Shown: positions 23,769-35,767 of the stretch, piece by piece
Numbering within the stretch: the stretch's first letter is position 1
How the letters are laid out: the number at the start of each line of letters is the position of its first letter
Origin: Entonaema liquescens
Taxonomy: Eukaryota; Ascomycota; Sordariomycetes; Xylariales; Xylariaceae
Assembly: GCA_902805475.1 (NCBI GenBank)
Contig: CADCSX010000002.1
Location: 3,286,001-3,350,000, forward strand
Length of the DNA: 64,000 nucleotides
Direction: 5' to 3'
The notes under the pieces: model-generated
Told to the model about the DNA's origin: nothing
Seen by the model: the letters and a program-made list of their open reading frames with translations, nothing else
Database searches by the model: none
Position numbers and translations under genes: made by a program

Positions 23769-26700
23769 ATGTCTATCATGAACGGTCAGCATGCCTGGCC
23801 ACCACCGCAACATCATCAAGTCATTGGCAAACGTCCCTTTCATAATACTACTGATGCATCATCACAATCCAACCAAGTTATGGATAATTCCGCCGCGTCG
23901 GTGCCTGAGGCATCAGATATCGACGAGGACCGCGTGAGGGCCCACTTCCGCGAATTGTATCATCAAAATGAAGCTCGCATTGCGCAGATGTTCGCTCCGG
24001 ATGGTTCCATTAACCGTGCTGCCATAGAATCTTGGAGGCGACCACTTACTCCCTCAACTGCTCCTCCTCCAACTACCGATCATACCGCCATACAAGAACG
24101 TCCTACCAAGAGAGTGAAAAGGACGATTGATGAAGACGACTATGGGGACGATGATGAGGATGACGATGAAGATGATGAAGGAATTAATCATGACGCTACT
24201 ATATCCTCCCTTAAGTCTAAAGTCGCCTCGACCGCCGCCGCAAAAGGCCTTCCGTCTCCTTCTAAGTCAGGAAGCTCCCCTATCGCGTCTGCGCCGTCGC
24301 CTTATAAACTTGACGATCGAACGAAAGATGATAGTCAGACAGGGTCGCATGGATCGCAAGCGCAAGCTAGCAATTCTGAAGACGCGCGAAAGCAATTAGA
24401 AGAAGCGCGGAAAGATACCGAGGAGGCTGCTAAGCGCAGTTTCTATACTACATTTTATACACTGGAGAATGATAGGGCTGCTATGCTAGAACAGCAGCAG
24501 CTCGAGGAATCTGAAAAACAGCTTCAGGCTGAGATGGACAAAAATACTAGTGGTAATACCAATGGAGGCACATCTGGAGAAAACCATGGGTCGCTCAGTA
24601 GCGCAAACCTGGGTGCATCTAGTCTAACACTCAAGCATCTTATTGCGCGCATAGATATGAAGCGCGATATGGTGCGCGCATCAGATGCTGAGTTGCGCCT
24701 CCTCATGAACGAAGTTCGTAAGAATAGGAGTAAATGGGCTAGCGAAGAGAATGTCAACCAAGAAGAATTATACGAGGCCCTGGAAAAGGTCTTGACTGAA
24801 CTGAAGGCACATACTGAATACTCGACCCCGTTCCTCCAGAGAGTCAACAAAAAAGACGCTCCCGATTACTACAATTGTAAGTTTCATGCAATCACCGAGC
24901 GCCAATTTCACTAACTGACCCTTCTATAAAGTCATTAAGCAGCCCATGGATCTCGGGACGATGACCAAGAAACTAAAGTCGCTGACTTATAAGTCGAAGT
25001 CCGATTTCGTCACAGACCTTAATTTAATTTGGGATAACTGTCTGCGCTATAACCAAGACATGGGACACCCATTAAGGCGAATGGCCAACGGGATGCGTAA
25101 GGAGGCCGAGAAGCTGATTCCATTGATCCCGGACCTTGTTATTCGCCCTCGTGCCGAAGTTGAAGCTGAAGAAAGACGGAAGCAGAACGGCGGAGATGAT
25201 GATGGTGGTGATGATTCGGACGACGAGCCGATAATGTCGTCTCGCGGCCGAATCACCGGTGGAGCGAAGGGCTCAAAATCCAGGAAGACTCATTCTAGCC
25301 AGCAGGAAATGACTCCTGGAGTAGAACAAAAGCCTGTGTTGCAGCTGAATGGATTACTAGCGAAAGCCCACAGAGAAGGCTCTGAACTTGATGGGAGTAA
25401 CGGGTTTGGAACGCCTCCTATTGCAGGATCTATGACCCCTAGTGGGATTAATGGCCATAACTCAGGCATGGGCAGTAACGTGGACGCTATGGATATTGAC
25501 GGCCCCGAACTGAACGGTATGGCACTGGGACAGGCGCTGAACGAGGCTGCCCAACAAGCTTACGAAGACGAGGAGTACAAGATCTGGAAGCAAGTGACTA
25601 AGAAAGATCGCGCGCTAATTACGAAGAGTCGATTTCAACTTTTCAATAACGGTAAGTTGAATATCGATGAACCCGCATTGCTTCGAAGTAAGGCTGGTAT
25701 GCGTCGATTCCTACGCGGCCGGCAACAGGCGGAAACTATGGGCTTGGTTGGCTATACCCAAGATCCATCAGCTAGTCTTAGCAAAGAAGCGAAGGCAACC
25801 GAAACTCTTGCTGAGGGAATGGAGGAGGATGAAGAGAAAACTATTCCCGATTATTACGACATCCAGAGTATTGTCCCCGACGTTCCACCAACCCTCCAAT
25901 GGGTGGAAGACAGTGAAGGCCATGTTATCAACCAGCATGAGGAATTTCTCCAAGCCTTACCGCAGGGTTACTTCACCGCCCCAAAGAGTAGTTTGACGCA
26001 GAAATTTGACGCCAATATTCGGCAGATGCAGGAGACGAGAAAGATATGCTCAAAGATTGGCGTTATCAAGCAGATGCAACTGCAAACTCAGGTATAAATA
26101 GCCTCTCTAGATGTCTCACTTGCATCGATAACATTCAGTTAACTAATGTCCTTTAGGTATATGCGAACCAGTTTCCGAAATATAACCCGGAGCCTTTTCA
26201 AGAAGCCGATGTCGAACCACACGTTACGTGCGGTGATAACATTGTAATGGCGCCTGAGGTTTGCAGAGCAGGAATGCAACGATCTGTAGCGAAGATCTTC
26301 TACCATGCGGGCTTCGAAGAGCTCCAGCCCTCTGCCATGGATGCTATCACCGACATAGCCGCCGACTACTTCGGAAAGGTAGTGCAGACCGTCAAAAGCT
26401 ATACCGAGATTGAAAAGAAGGACCCTTCTGCCGAAGACCTCCAACGTGGTATAACAGCTCGGTCCCGTTATACTCCTGAGGAGGCCCTACTTCATACGCT
26501 CAACGAGAGTGGCTACTCGATCGAATCGCTTGAGGGTTACGCCAAGGATGAGGTTGAGAGGCTTGGTCATAAGTTAGTCGGTATTCACGAACGTATGAAG
26601 GCTCACTTGGGTGATCTTCTACGTCCCGCGGTAACAGAAACGGGACCGGACGGAGCAGCTGCCTTTAACGACGGAAGTGAACAATTTATCGGAGGTGATT

Positions 26701-27341
26701 TCGCTGAAGAGCTCGGCGAAGACTTCTTTGGATTCAAGGAACTTGGCCTAGCCGGGGAGATGGGCGGTATGCTCTCGGTTCCCCTTCATCTCCTCCAATC
26801 CAGGGTGCGCAGCCAGTACCAGGTTCAGAATCCTACACAAGGTCCTTCCGACGAGGTCCTCTTCGAGGACCTTGCACCTCCTGAGCCTGTTACCAAGGAG
26901 AACATCCAGGAACAGATCGGCCTTGTCAAGAACTTCTTCCTCGCTAAGCTGCACGCTAATGGCGACTCACCTTTGGTGGAAGATGAAGACTTGCCTGTCA
27001 AGCAGCGACGACCCCGGCCACGTCTTGGTGCTACCGGCAAGATCGTTTCGCCCCAAAAGCGACCCCCTAAGGAGCAGAACGCCATTAATAAAAAGAAAAA
27101 GAAGCTGGAGGCCCAAGCAGCCGAAGCTAACAAGGCAGCTAACAATAGTCCCGAAAAGGGTGGCCCGAAAAAGATAAAGGGTTTGCCCATGCCTAATGGT
27201 AGCGGCCTTGCGAATGGTCCATCTCTACCTGCCGCTGCCCCTCCTATGGAGCGTGTCGGAAGCACGCAGAGCCAAGGCAACAACAGTCAAACGGACAAAG
27301 AAGACAATGGCATGATGAGTCCAGAAAGTATGGAGCGTTAG
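23769..27341 (+). CDS. spt7: SAGA complex subunit Spt7 (bromodomain and histone fold, 1150 aa)
   Basis: Exons 23769-24876, 24932-26091 and 26157-27341 with introns of 55 and 65 nt give 1150 aa. An acidic stretch lies at residues 121-137. The bromodomain covers about 330-440 and includes DYYNFIKQPMDLGTM, which is created by the first splice, and the acetyl-lysine-reading Asn410 in CLRYN. The conserved Spt7 middle block IPDYYDIQSIVPDVPPTLQW follows, then a histone-fold segment from about 785 (MAPEVCRAGMQRSVAKIFYH). A basic, low-complexity tail ends the protein. Spt7 is a scaffold of the SAGA histone acetyltransferase coactivator and pairs through its histone fold with Ada1 in yeast. This domain order is diagnostic. 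Nuclear. The gene sits just beyond the RIP island and looks intact. Confidence 0.95.
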
Positions 27342-28266
27342 AGAAGTGTACACCAGAAGTATTTCGTCCCGATACTGCGAGGTAGTCGTGGTGTTGCTTT
27401 TCTTATCATCTGCCCCCCTGAAAAAGCAGTGTTTGATTAATTCTTACTATCCCTATTCTATACCCTATTTAGCGGGATATTTATTTTTCTCCTTTCAGAT
27501 TTTCCTTAGACCCGGCCTGGAACCGAAGGGAAGATGTGCGGCGTATGGCAGTGCATGTGGCGTTTTGTCAGAAGGGTTGCCGATGAATATTCGCCCCCTC
27601 GGAAGTGGACATAGTTCCATATTTGTCTCGTTTTCTGCTAATGATTTTTTTGGTACGACTTGCATATAACTGGATGGATGGATGGACGACGACTGAGGAG
27701 ACAAACAGGACGGCATGTGGATGAGTCACGCAGGATCGATCGACAGGACACCCGAGATGCACGCCATGTACATAGTTCTCCCCCCATCATACCCACACGC
27801 TACCTTTTTATTTCACCGTCACGCATCCGGCTATATGAGCTAACTTGTATCATACTGAATCTAACAGTTCCCTGAGCTGATGTAAGCATTCGCAATAAGT
27901 GGTGCTAAAGGACGATTCTCGATTAATTTCTTTTTGTGTATTGTAGATATTGTAAATTACCTACCTAGTCAGCTTTTCTTCCTAGGATTGGTTGTCCGTA
28001 GCATACTGGTTTTCACATACGTTACCATATGCACCTTCGTCTCTTTATTGTTACTACACTAATTTTGCAAATAACGTAATAAATCAGATGTGTATATAAT
28101 TTTCATCCGTTCAGGAGGCCCAGTTTCAATCTCGATATTGTTAGCCATCTTCTCATTTCAAATCTCATATCTTACCTAGGTAGGTACTATTTCCAATTGC
28201 CAATTTAGAGAATGTAGTGATGACGAAGGTGCTATACCCAGGACAACCGTCTGGCCACTACCAAAG
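27342..28266. other. Intergenic, Spt7 3' flank
   Basis: 3' UTR and spacer. A short GGAT run (27671-27684) and a TACCTAGGTAGGTA motif (about 28174-28187) are present. No gene is recognised. Confidence 0.45.
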
Positions 28267-29038
28267 TTAAGCAATTATCTCTACAGGGACAGGCACTTCC
28301 TCACGAACACGAACCCTCTTCCGCAAGCCCCTCGCAAACTCCCTAAGCGCACTGGCCCAGCTACCCTGGCACGCAAACGCGTGGTCGATCTCGCCAAGAC
28401 CCAAGCCACGAGTCTCGGGCATGAAGATGAAAGAGACGGCGGCAGTCAGCGGGGCGCAACCGCTGAATAGGAAGTACACACCGTAGCTAGTGCGTGCGAG
28501 AAACGTAGGCGTGATGAGTGCCACTAGGAAGTTGCTTAGCCAGTTGCCGCCGTGGGCGATGCTCGTTGCCGCTGGCTCTGGTCTGTTGGGGCTGGATCTC
28601 GGCTACATAGATGTTGATGCCGGCGGTACAGGAGAGCGCGTATGTCACGGCGAAGAGATAGATGCTTACTGCTGCTGTCCGTGCCCCGCCGCCGGTGCTG
28701 GCGTGGACTGCGTTGCTTGCGTGGAGGGGCCCACGGGAGATGTGGAAGTTAGTGATTACTTAAGTGCTTGTCTGGAGAAGCTAGGGGTGTTCAAGCGTGC
28801 ATTGGGGGGCATGGCTATGGCGTTGGTTCGATAGGAGGAGGACCTAGAACTACATACTTAGAAACAAGGTCGTAGCCAAGCCCACACCATTGAAGACGGT
28901 ATATGATGTGAAATCTCCCATTTCGGTAACGGGGCCGATGATGCCGGTATCGATACAGAATAGGAAACTATACAACGAGCAGGGAATGCTGGGGAGGACG
29001 TACCCCTGAGGTTTTTGGAACGAGCTGGAGAGCATCAT
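28267..29038 (-). pseudogene. Sugar transporter (MFS) pseudogene, internally deleted
   Basis: The 5' part (from 29038) reads like the N-terminus of a fungal sugar transporter: QKPQGYVLPSIPCSLYSFLF then CIDTGIIGPVTEMGDFTSY, where FGIDTG is the usual form. The 3' part (from about 28700) resumes in the last third of the same family: SIYLFAVTYALS, INIYVAEIQPQQTRASG, then in another frame TSIAHGGNWLSNFLVALITP and MPETRGLGLGEID. So the middle, perhaps 250 residues, is missing, stops lie between the two parts, and there is a frameshift after RASG. The gene cannot make a working 12-helix transporter. The intact MFS gene at 35768-37630 belongs to a related family but is not an obvious parent. Confidence 0.8.
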
Positions 29039-29613
29039 GTTTACCTAATACTTAATGTTTGGCTTTCCTCTGATAATTCGCTATTACGGATTCAAGCTCA
29101 AGAAATACATCATGGAAACGAGCTACCGTTCTTATTATTATATTACTATATGAAGAGCACAGAACGAATGGAACGGTAGCCATAAGGTGGTTGAGTTAAA
29201 AGAAACATCATCAGCAGAGGCGGAGGGCATGATGCAAGGTATGAGGATCATAATCGTCAACGGTATTGTATCTAAACTTTTTAGGTAAGCCGTCGATGCG
29301 TTTACATCGCTTCTGGCTAGTCGATTCCGCAGTTTGTGGTGTCGGGGGCCCCCCCGGCAGTAATCGGAGGGCGTTCGGGACTCAGAAATCAAAGGGCGCC
29401 GAAGGAAGTCGGAAGCCATGTAGCACTTGCAGACCGAAGATGAGCCGCGATACGGAGGTAAGGAGCTGCCCAACCGCTCTTGCTTACTAAGGCGTCCTCG
29501 TGCTATTAGCTCTCCTTAATAGGAAGTGGCCTATAGTGTATATACGGGACCTGGGATACAAAGCCATAGGATCTCCTATCGTAAGATTAAGCTGGAAATA
29601 TTATACGATCGGG
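29039..29613. other. Intergenic, nothing recognised
   Basis: Spacer between the transporter pseudogene and the 3' end of the NACHT gene. Frames on both strands here have no family resemblance. Confidence 0.45.
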
Positions 29614-32600
29614 TTACAAGTCTGATATCACATCGTATCTTTCCTGCTTGTTTCTAATAGCTTTGTGCCACGGGAATAGATTTTCTCCCAGTTCGACAGC
29701 AGCCCAGGACCGCTCCAGTTTGCCTTCGGAAAAGACTGGGATTTCTTGAGAACTTGAATCCAGGTTCGAGCCCATCGTATTCTCGTTCCTGTCAATCAAA
29801 TGCTGGAGAGCCTCATAATCTTGCGGGAACCATAACTCTGCAAGATCTCGAAGAGTCACCTCCCAACTTCGTTGTTCCGCAAAGGTGACTAGTGCGCACG
29901 ACCTTGAAATGATTCCGCTTGATAAGGAGTCGTCTGTAGCATTAGTATATTCCGCTGTAACTTCCAGAACCTCTTCGTTATTTCTCTTGTCACGACAAGC
30001 CGGACCAAAACGTAGTTTGAACTTCGACTTAGCGCCATAATAGAGGCACATTTCAAGCAATCGGAATGGATATATGAAAGTTCCAGCGGGTAGCTTTTGA
30101 TTATCATACTCTAATAAGTATTTATAAGGAAATATAAATGTACGAAGCATCAATTCAAATATGGATAGTCCTTCAAATCCGGATTGGTGTAATTCCTCAA
30201 CTTTTGGGCTGACGTAATTAGGGGAAATTCCTCTTGAGAAGCATAACTCGAGCATTCTACATAGTCGGGTATAGCGAAGACTCTTTGAGCCGCCTTGATC
30301 GATTTGGCCCGTTAAAAGTGGCATGAGCCCCAAGGCAATGTCACATATCTGAATTGGACTAACTTTGCTCGCGGTGGATATTAAATAACTTGGGCCGACT
30401 TTTCTGATGAATTCATGAATTTGCCAACATATTGCAAACGTTTGAACATAGGTATTAGACTGAGTATAGCCCAAAAAGATTTTGGTTTTGCGGGGATCCG
30501 AGGGTATCCAAAGGGATATGTGCTTCCCTATTGACCCCGACTGTTGTCCTATCGTAACCGTTGCTTCGAGCATAGTCAGAAACTCGAGAAAACGGTCCTG
30601 CCGTCGATGCGTGCCACCGTCAGAAAGGAAGACGGGCGTTTCGTAAATGGCAAAGTTCAGAATGTGGACTAGCTCTTTCTCGAAAAGAGAAACCTCATAT
30701 TTTTCATGTCTATGAAAAAACCAGGCTTGCTTAGCGAATCTAGCAAATGCGAGGAAGGTCTGACAGATGTAGTCGAAAAAGTCGATATGCCCGACAGTAT
30801 GGTCAATGGTTTCCTTTACGAAACCTTTCTCTAGAAATTCATATACAGTACTATGCATATATGTGACCTCGCCATCATCGGGTAGAGGCTGATACTTGAT
30901 AAGTTTTGTACGCTTTAATGGGCAAACATCCAGGAGACCTTTGCAACGTCCGTATATTTGCCTCCGGGCGATTTTTAATATTCGTGAAACATCTTCGTCC
31001 GGTGTATCTATAGTTTCCATTTGCGCAGTGTAGTCGTGATTATTCATAATCTTGTCCAGGAAAAAGAATCTGAGTAGAGGTAATTTGTGGGAATATCCCA
31101 TATCATGCGCCATTCTCACCATTCTCAAAGCCGCGAAAACTTTGGGACGGTCGGCTGAGTGAATTGAATCAAAGAGGTGCCGATAAAGGGCAGTGAGCTC
31201 ATTTGGGAATGTATCAATTTTTGATTTTAGGTCCGAAGGGTCGTCGCCGTTGAGCATACCATCCTCGACAGCAGTCAGTACAAGTCGTACCCACAAGAAG
31301 ACCCCTTCAGCCTTATCAACGATTCTTTTGACAAGAGATGTCATGTCTTCGCAGCTGACTGGTGTCGGAAATGGAGGCATACTTTTAAGACGATCACTAA
31401 CAAACATGGTGATGTCTGGACGCGTACATTCATGTATGTGTAATTGAGGGCATTTAGAAAACCCAACCATGAACTCATTCCATTCTCTGCTAGAAACGCA
31501 TATCTTGAGATTCTCAGCGTTCAAAGATGTCCAACTGAACAATTTAGTTACGAGCTCGGTGTGTCGACCTTGATACTCATCAAGGCCGTCAACGAAAAAC
31601 ACCAATTTATGACCTTTGAAAGTTGCTTCGCTAGTCAAGAGATTTCTAAATGCATGCTCAATTTCACTTAACTCCAGCTGTATCGTACCAGTCACATACG
31701 ATTCGGGTTGTATCCAGAGAGAGGGAAATGCAAGAGGGATCAGCTCTGGTGCAATAGAAAGAACTTGATAAAGAAGAGAGCGAATAAGTCCTATAAGATT
31801 CTTTTGCGTGTCAGTACCAAGCCTCCAGAAAAAGGTCTTGGCGAATACGAGAACTTTCTCGTCTGACCAGTGCTCGAGGTGGCGTCTTGTTGACTTGTTC
31901 ATGCACAGGAACTTCATCAGAGTTGACTTCCCCGCCCCGGGTTTGCCAGATATATGAAATATACCATCCCCGCGTCTGAGCCAGTTGGTGAAACGCACTC
32001 GGATGGTTTCTCGGAACTCAGTCACCTGGTGGGTTGAAGGGTCCAGTTTTCTTCCCTTGAGACCCTCCGCGGATGTACTATCGTGACCAGGGTCGTCTTC
32101 AAGGATCCATTCAAAAGTCGTTGCATGCGCTGGCTCCACATAATAGAATCGATCCTCCATTCCCTCACACTTTAGAGCATCTAGGAATAACTTTCGCTTA
32201 GATGCCAATAAAGCTTCATCTGACAGATGCAAGATATCTTGTAGCCTGTCAAGAAACTGGGAATCAACATTGGCTACCTGCCCTGGTAACAACTGCCGGA
32301 ATGATTCTATAGCATGTTTTATGCTCGTCAAATCCTGGTTTGTCGAATTCGCTGACGTGATCAACTCTTCGAGCCCTCTAATAGTATCGGATCTATTACA
32401 ATCAGTTAATGCATACTGTACTATGTAGAATCCCAACATGGAAATATCTCGTCGCCGTACCTAGACATACTGACTATCTGGAGATCGAGTTGTTTCCGAC
32501 AATTATCGAGGCCTTTTTCGAGTCGATCCCTCTCATGCCTCATCTTATAACCCCGCAAAGCCGCCCTAAATGCTTCTATCTTGCTATTGGGATTTTTGTT

Positions 32601-32888
32601 CTTCAGACGGTTGAGTAGTGCAAGCATTTCATCAGACCATCGCCTGCATTCCGTAGTTATTCTCTGTAGAGCCTCGTCTTCATCTGTCATCCGAAGCGCC
32701 GGTAATTCTCCATCTAAGCTTAGGGCCAAGCGTTTCATCTCCCTAGTGGTAAACTCGATGTCCTTGGCCGACTGACTCGATTCGTTGCCTATACCATACA
32801 TCTCCTTTGATGCGGATAATACCTTATATCCCACATCGACGAATTGGAGGATGTTGCTCACTAACCCGACTACAGCTAGGGCTTCCAT
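29614..32888 (-). CDS. NACHT-domain NLR-like protein (1068 aa)
   Basis: Two exons, 32888-32461 and 29614-32392, with a 68-nt intron, joined in frame to 1068 aa. The N-terminal 140 residues begin MEALAVVGLVSNILQFVDVG and form the amphipathic helical domain (SesA/HeLo-like N-terminal type) common on fungal STAND proteins. A NACHT NTPase follows: P-loop GKPGAGKST at 292-300 and Walker B FFVDGLDEY at 408-416. Then comes a winged-helix-like part with PNELTALYRHLFDSI. The C-terminal half shows no WD, ankyrin or TPR repeats. Fungal NLR-like proteins act in non-self recognition and cell death. That role is known for some members and only inferred here. There is no signal peptide or transmembrane helix, so it is likely cytosolic. 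Confidence 0.88.
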
Positions 32889-34224
32889 TTCGGCAAGGTG
32901 CGGTCCTAAGAACGACGCTAGCCCACTTTCACGAATCCACCCGCTGCCGCTGTCAATAGTTGAGGAGCCAAATCTCGATCCGCATGAGTTGAGAAGATGG
33001 AAGGAGGAGGATGACGGGAGGCCGGGCTATCTACAGAAAATGTTCACACTTTGAGAAGTGGAACTGAGGGGTTAATTGATGGGGAATCAGATCGACGGTG
33101 TTGCCTGGCCGTCGACATGATTGGCCATAAGTTAGGATGTGTTCCAGCTCCGTCTTATCTTGCAGATGGGAGCGTTACATCCCTCTCTTACCGTATTTAA
33201 GGTTCGGGATATCCCGATTGTTACTAGGTCGTTCATGGCTCTGGAAAGAGTATGGTGGTTCGGCTTCCTTTCTGGCTGGCGAGCTATGTTAGGAGAAAGG
33301 ATCCAAAACCTCGCCCATGGATAAATGACAAGTCCCACATATAATCCCCATTGTGTACCTGTTGGATGGGTTGGGTGTGAGACTGGCTTCAGTCATGTGA
33401 TGGACGTTGAAGATGCAAGGAACGGCCGACGAATCCCGCCCGCTATGCCCGTCCTTGGGTCTACAAGGGGCGGCCGACGATGCCCGCGCTTCCTACATCT
33501 ATCAGGTACAAAGACCATCTAACTTAGGTAAGTTTACTATAGTATAAGCGCAAAGAATAAGTTGCTTGTAATTGGTCAATATTCTATAGATTCTTTATTC
33601 GGGGTTTGACGTTACCTACCTAGATACTATTACACTTACCATTACGTCCTGTATGACTTGGATAGATACCTTGATATCATGTCGCATAAGCTGAAGTAGA
33701 CATTCGTGTGTTTATGAGCGTAGGATAACGAAAAGAGCTCAGAGTACAATGCGATGACGATAGTGGCAACTGAGTAGGCAATTCTCTCCAATCTAGACGC
33801 TCTGGCGCTTGTAATTGCAGATTTGCAGATGCAGAATTTATTGGTTATAATACTACACAACCAAAATCAATACCATTTCGGGATGATCCATGCGAGCTGG
33901 AACGTATGCTGACCCGTACCGTCCATGAGATTGACGCTGCATCGTGAGACAGCATGTGGCCCGCTCCGAAATGTTGCAGCATGCTGCAGAATTACCCAGT
34001 GGCTCTCGGGTTCGATCCCGCCCTTCTTCCGAACCCGCCAACGGCTTGTTGACTTATAAAAGGATGAAACTTCCAGAGTAGTCGTTGCTATTGTAACTAG
34101 AGCAGATTCAAGGATTTCCGAGAACTTCACACTCGATTCAAGTTTCCGCGGTTGAAAATAACACGCGTCGAAAGATCTTCTATCGAAACATCGCCATCCA
34201 TAAACCAGCTACTTCCTTTTAGCG
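32889..34224. other. Intergenic, divergent promoter region
   Basis: Lies between the divergent NACHT and DUF2306 genes. It holds a perfect 14-bp palindrome TGCAGCATGCTGCA (33975-33988) and a lone B-box-like GGTTCGATCCC (34009-34019) without a cloverleaf. No gene is recognised. Confidence 0.45.
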
Positions 34225-35366
34225 ATGGCGGCGTCAACCAGTGAGGCGCCAAGCGCTCCGGGCGTGGTTACCCAGCTCGCACGGGCGGTAGGCTTCTCGA
34301 AGGGCTACAACTTCTGGCTATGGGCTATCTTTGGCGGCGTTCTGCTTGGGTTCTCCGTCTCACGGCTGCCGTACCTCGACTTCTACGGCGTCTTCTGCAG
34401 TGGTCCTGGTATGGCCAGGGGTAACATGGGCGCCGCTACACCTGGAGAGTGCTTCTACTACCTGAATCTCACACTCGGCCAGATTGCCATCAGGACGCAC
34501 TTGTGGTGTGTGCTCCCTGCAGCCCTCCTCGCCTTCGGACAGTTTGTCCCAATATTCCGACGCAAGGCGCTGTGGCTCCACCGAATTAATGGTTGGATTT
34601 CGACCGTGCTATCCCTCATCGGAGCCTTTTCTGCGCTGCCGATGTTGAAGCACACGATGGGTGGCAGTACCGAGACCCAATCCATGAACGTGCTCCTTCT
34701 TATCATCTTCGTTACTGCGGTGTACAAGGGAGTTGTTGCCGCCAGGAACCACAAGATCCAGGAGCACCGCAACTATATGTTACGCGCTTGGGTTTACGTA
34801 TGTTCCCTCATAACTATTTCCCTGCCACCGATCCTTATCGAATATTATAACATATTTCTTTGCCGATTGCTAACATGGTTACTTGTCTAGGGCGGGTCCG
34901 TTATTACCCTTCGTATCATCATGTTGGCCACTTCCATTACCATGTCGTACATGGGTAACTGGTATGTAGCTATACCATGCGACAAGATCGAATACTTGAT
35001 GGATGTTCAGAACGCCACCATGGCTGAGTACCAGGCCAAGTACCCGGAGTGTGCACCCCAGTGGTCAGGAGAGGACCCGAACCGCCACGTCGCTGTTCGT
35101 GTCTATGTCCTTGACGACGACCCAGTTGGCGTGGCTGCTGCCCACTCCCACTGCTTTGGCATGTCAGGATATGTAGCCATCATCCTGCACTTCGTGGCAG
35201 CTGAAGCCTACGTAAGTTTATTCCTGATCTCTGCATATACAAGCTACGTCGTCTCACATATAACTAACACGTTCTCTGTTAGATCTACTACACTTCGCCC
35301 GAGCGCAAGGTCTCTAAGGCTATTAGGGCTGGCGAGACTAACCACGCTGCTAAGAAGGTGGAATAA
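34225..35366 (+). CDS. DUF2306-type multi-pass membrane protein (325 aa)
   Basis: Exons 34225-34797, 34891-35211 and 35283-35366 (introns of 93 and 71 nt) give 325 aa. Hydrophobic segments lie near residues 30-48, 91-111, 123-141 and 154-172, with more after the first splice (GSVITLRIIMLATSITMSYM and SGYVAIILHFVAAEAY). His residues at the helix ends (RTHLW at 92, LHRINGW at 119, EHRNYMLRAW at 181) match DUF2306, whose members may bind haem or a metal; function is unproven. The last exon is a short basic tail ending HAAKKVE. Predicted to sit in plasma or organelle membrane. Convergent with the sugar transporter downstream. Confidence 0.78.
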
Positions 35367-35767
35367 AACTTACGCAAAGATCTCCTGCTAATATGATTTC
35401 CGCCTCTATTACTTGAAGGCTCAGTATAAAATAGCAGTTATGAATCTAGCAGGATATTCGATGCTGTCTGAAAGGTAGAGGAGTCAAGGACCGGGGTTGA
35501 GATGTAATGCATCCCACGCGATGTTGCTTCCACTTGTATGAGCAGAACCTTACATAAGGATGAGAGATCGGGGTTATAGACCTGATACTTGGCTGAGAAA
35601 AGTATTAAATAGAAATATGCTCCTTATATAGGCATACTCAGATCATCAAGAAACATTCGTAAGCTGAGTGCTTACGGATTTAAGTAATCTGCGACGATTT
35701 TCATATTATTAGCATATTTCATTAATTGTTCATATGGTCATAAACTATAATGCTAAAATTGAATTTG
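35367..35767. other. Convergent 3' spacer
   Basis: About 400 bp between the convergent ends of the DUF2306 gene and the sugar transporter. AT-rich, presumably both 3' UTRs. No gene. Confidence 0.5.

Noticed and set aside
26825..27283. 152-aa minus-strand open frame
   Set aside because: Antisense to the last exon of Spt7 and without any domain.
34009..34019. GGTTCGATCCC, a tRNA B-box-like sequence
   Set aside because: No A box at the right distance and the flanks do not pair into a T stem or acceptor stem on either strand.
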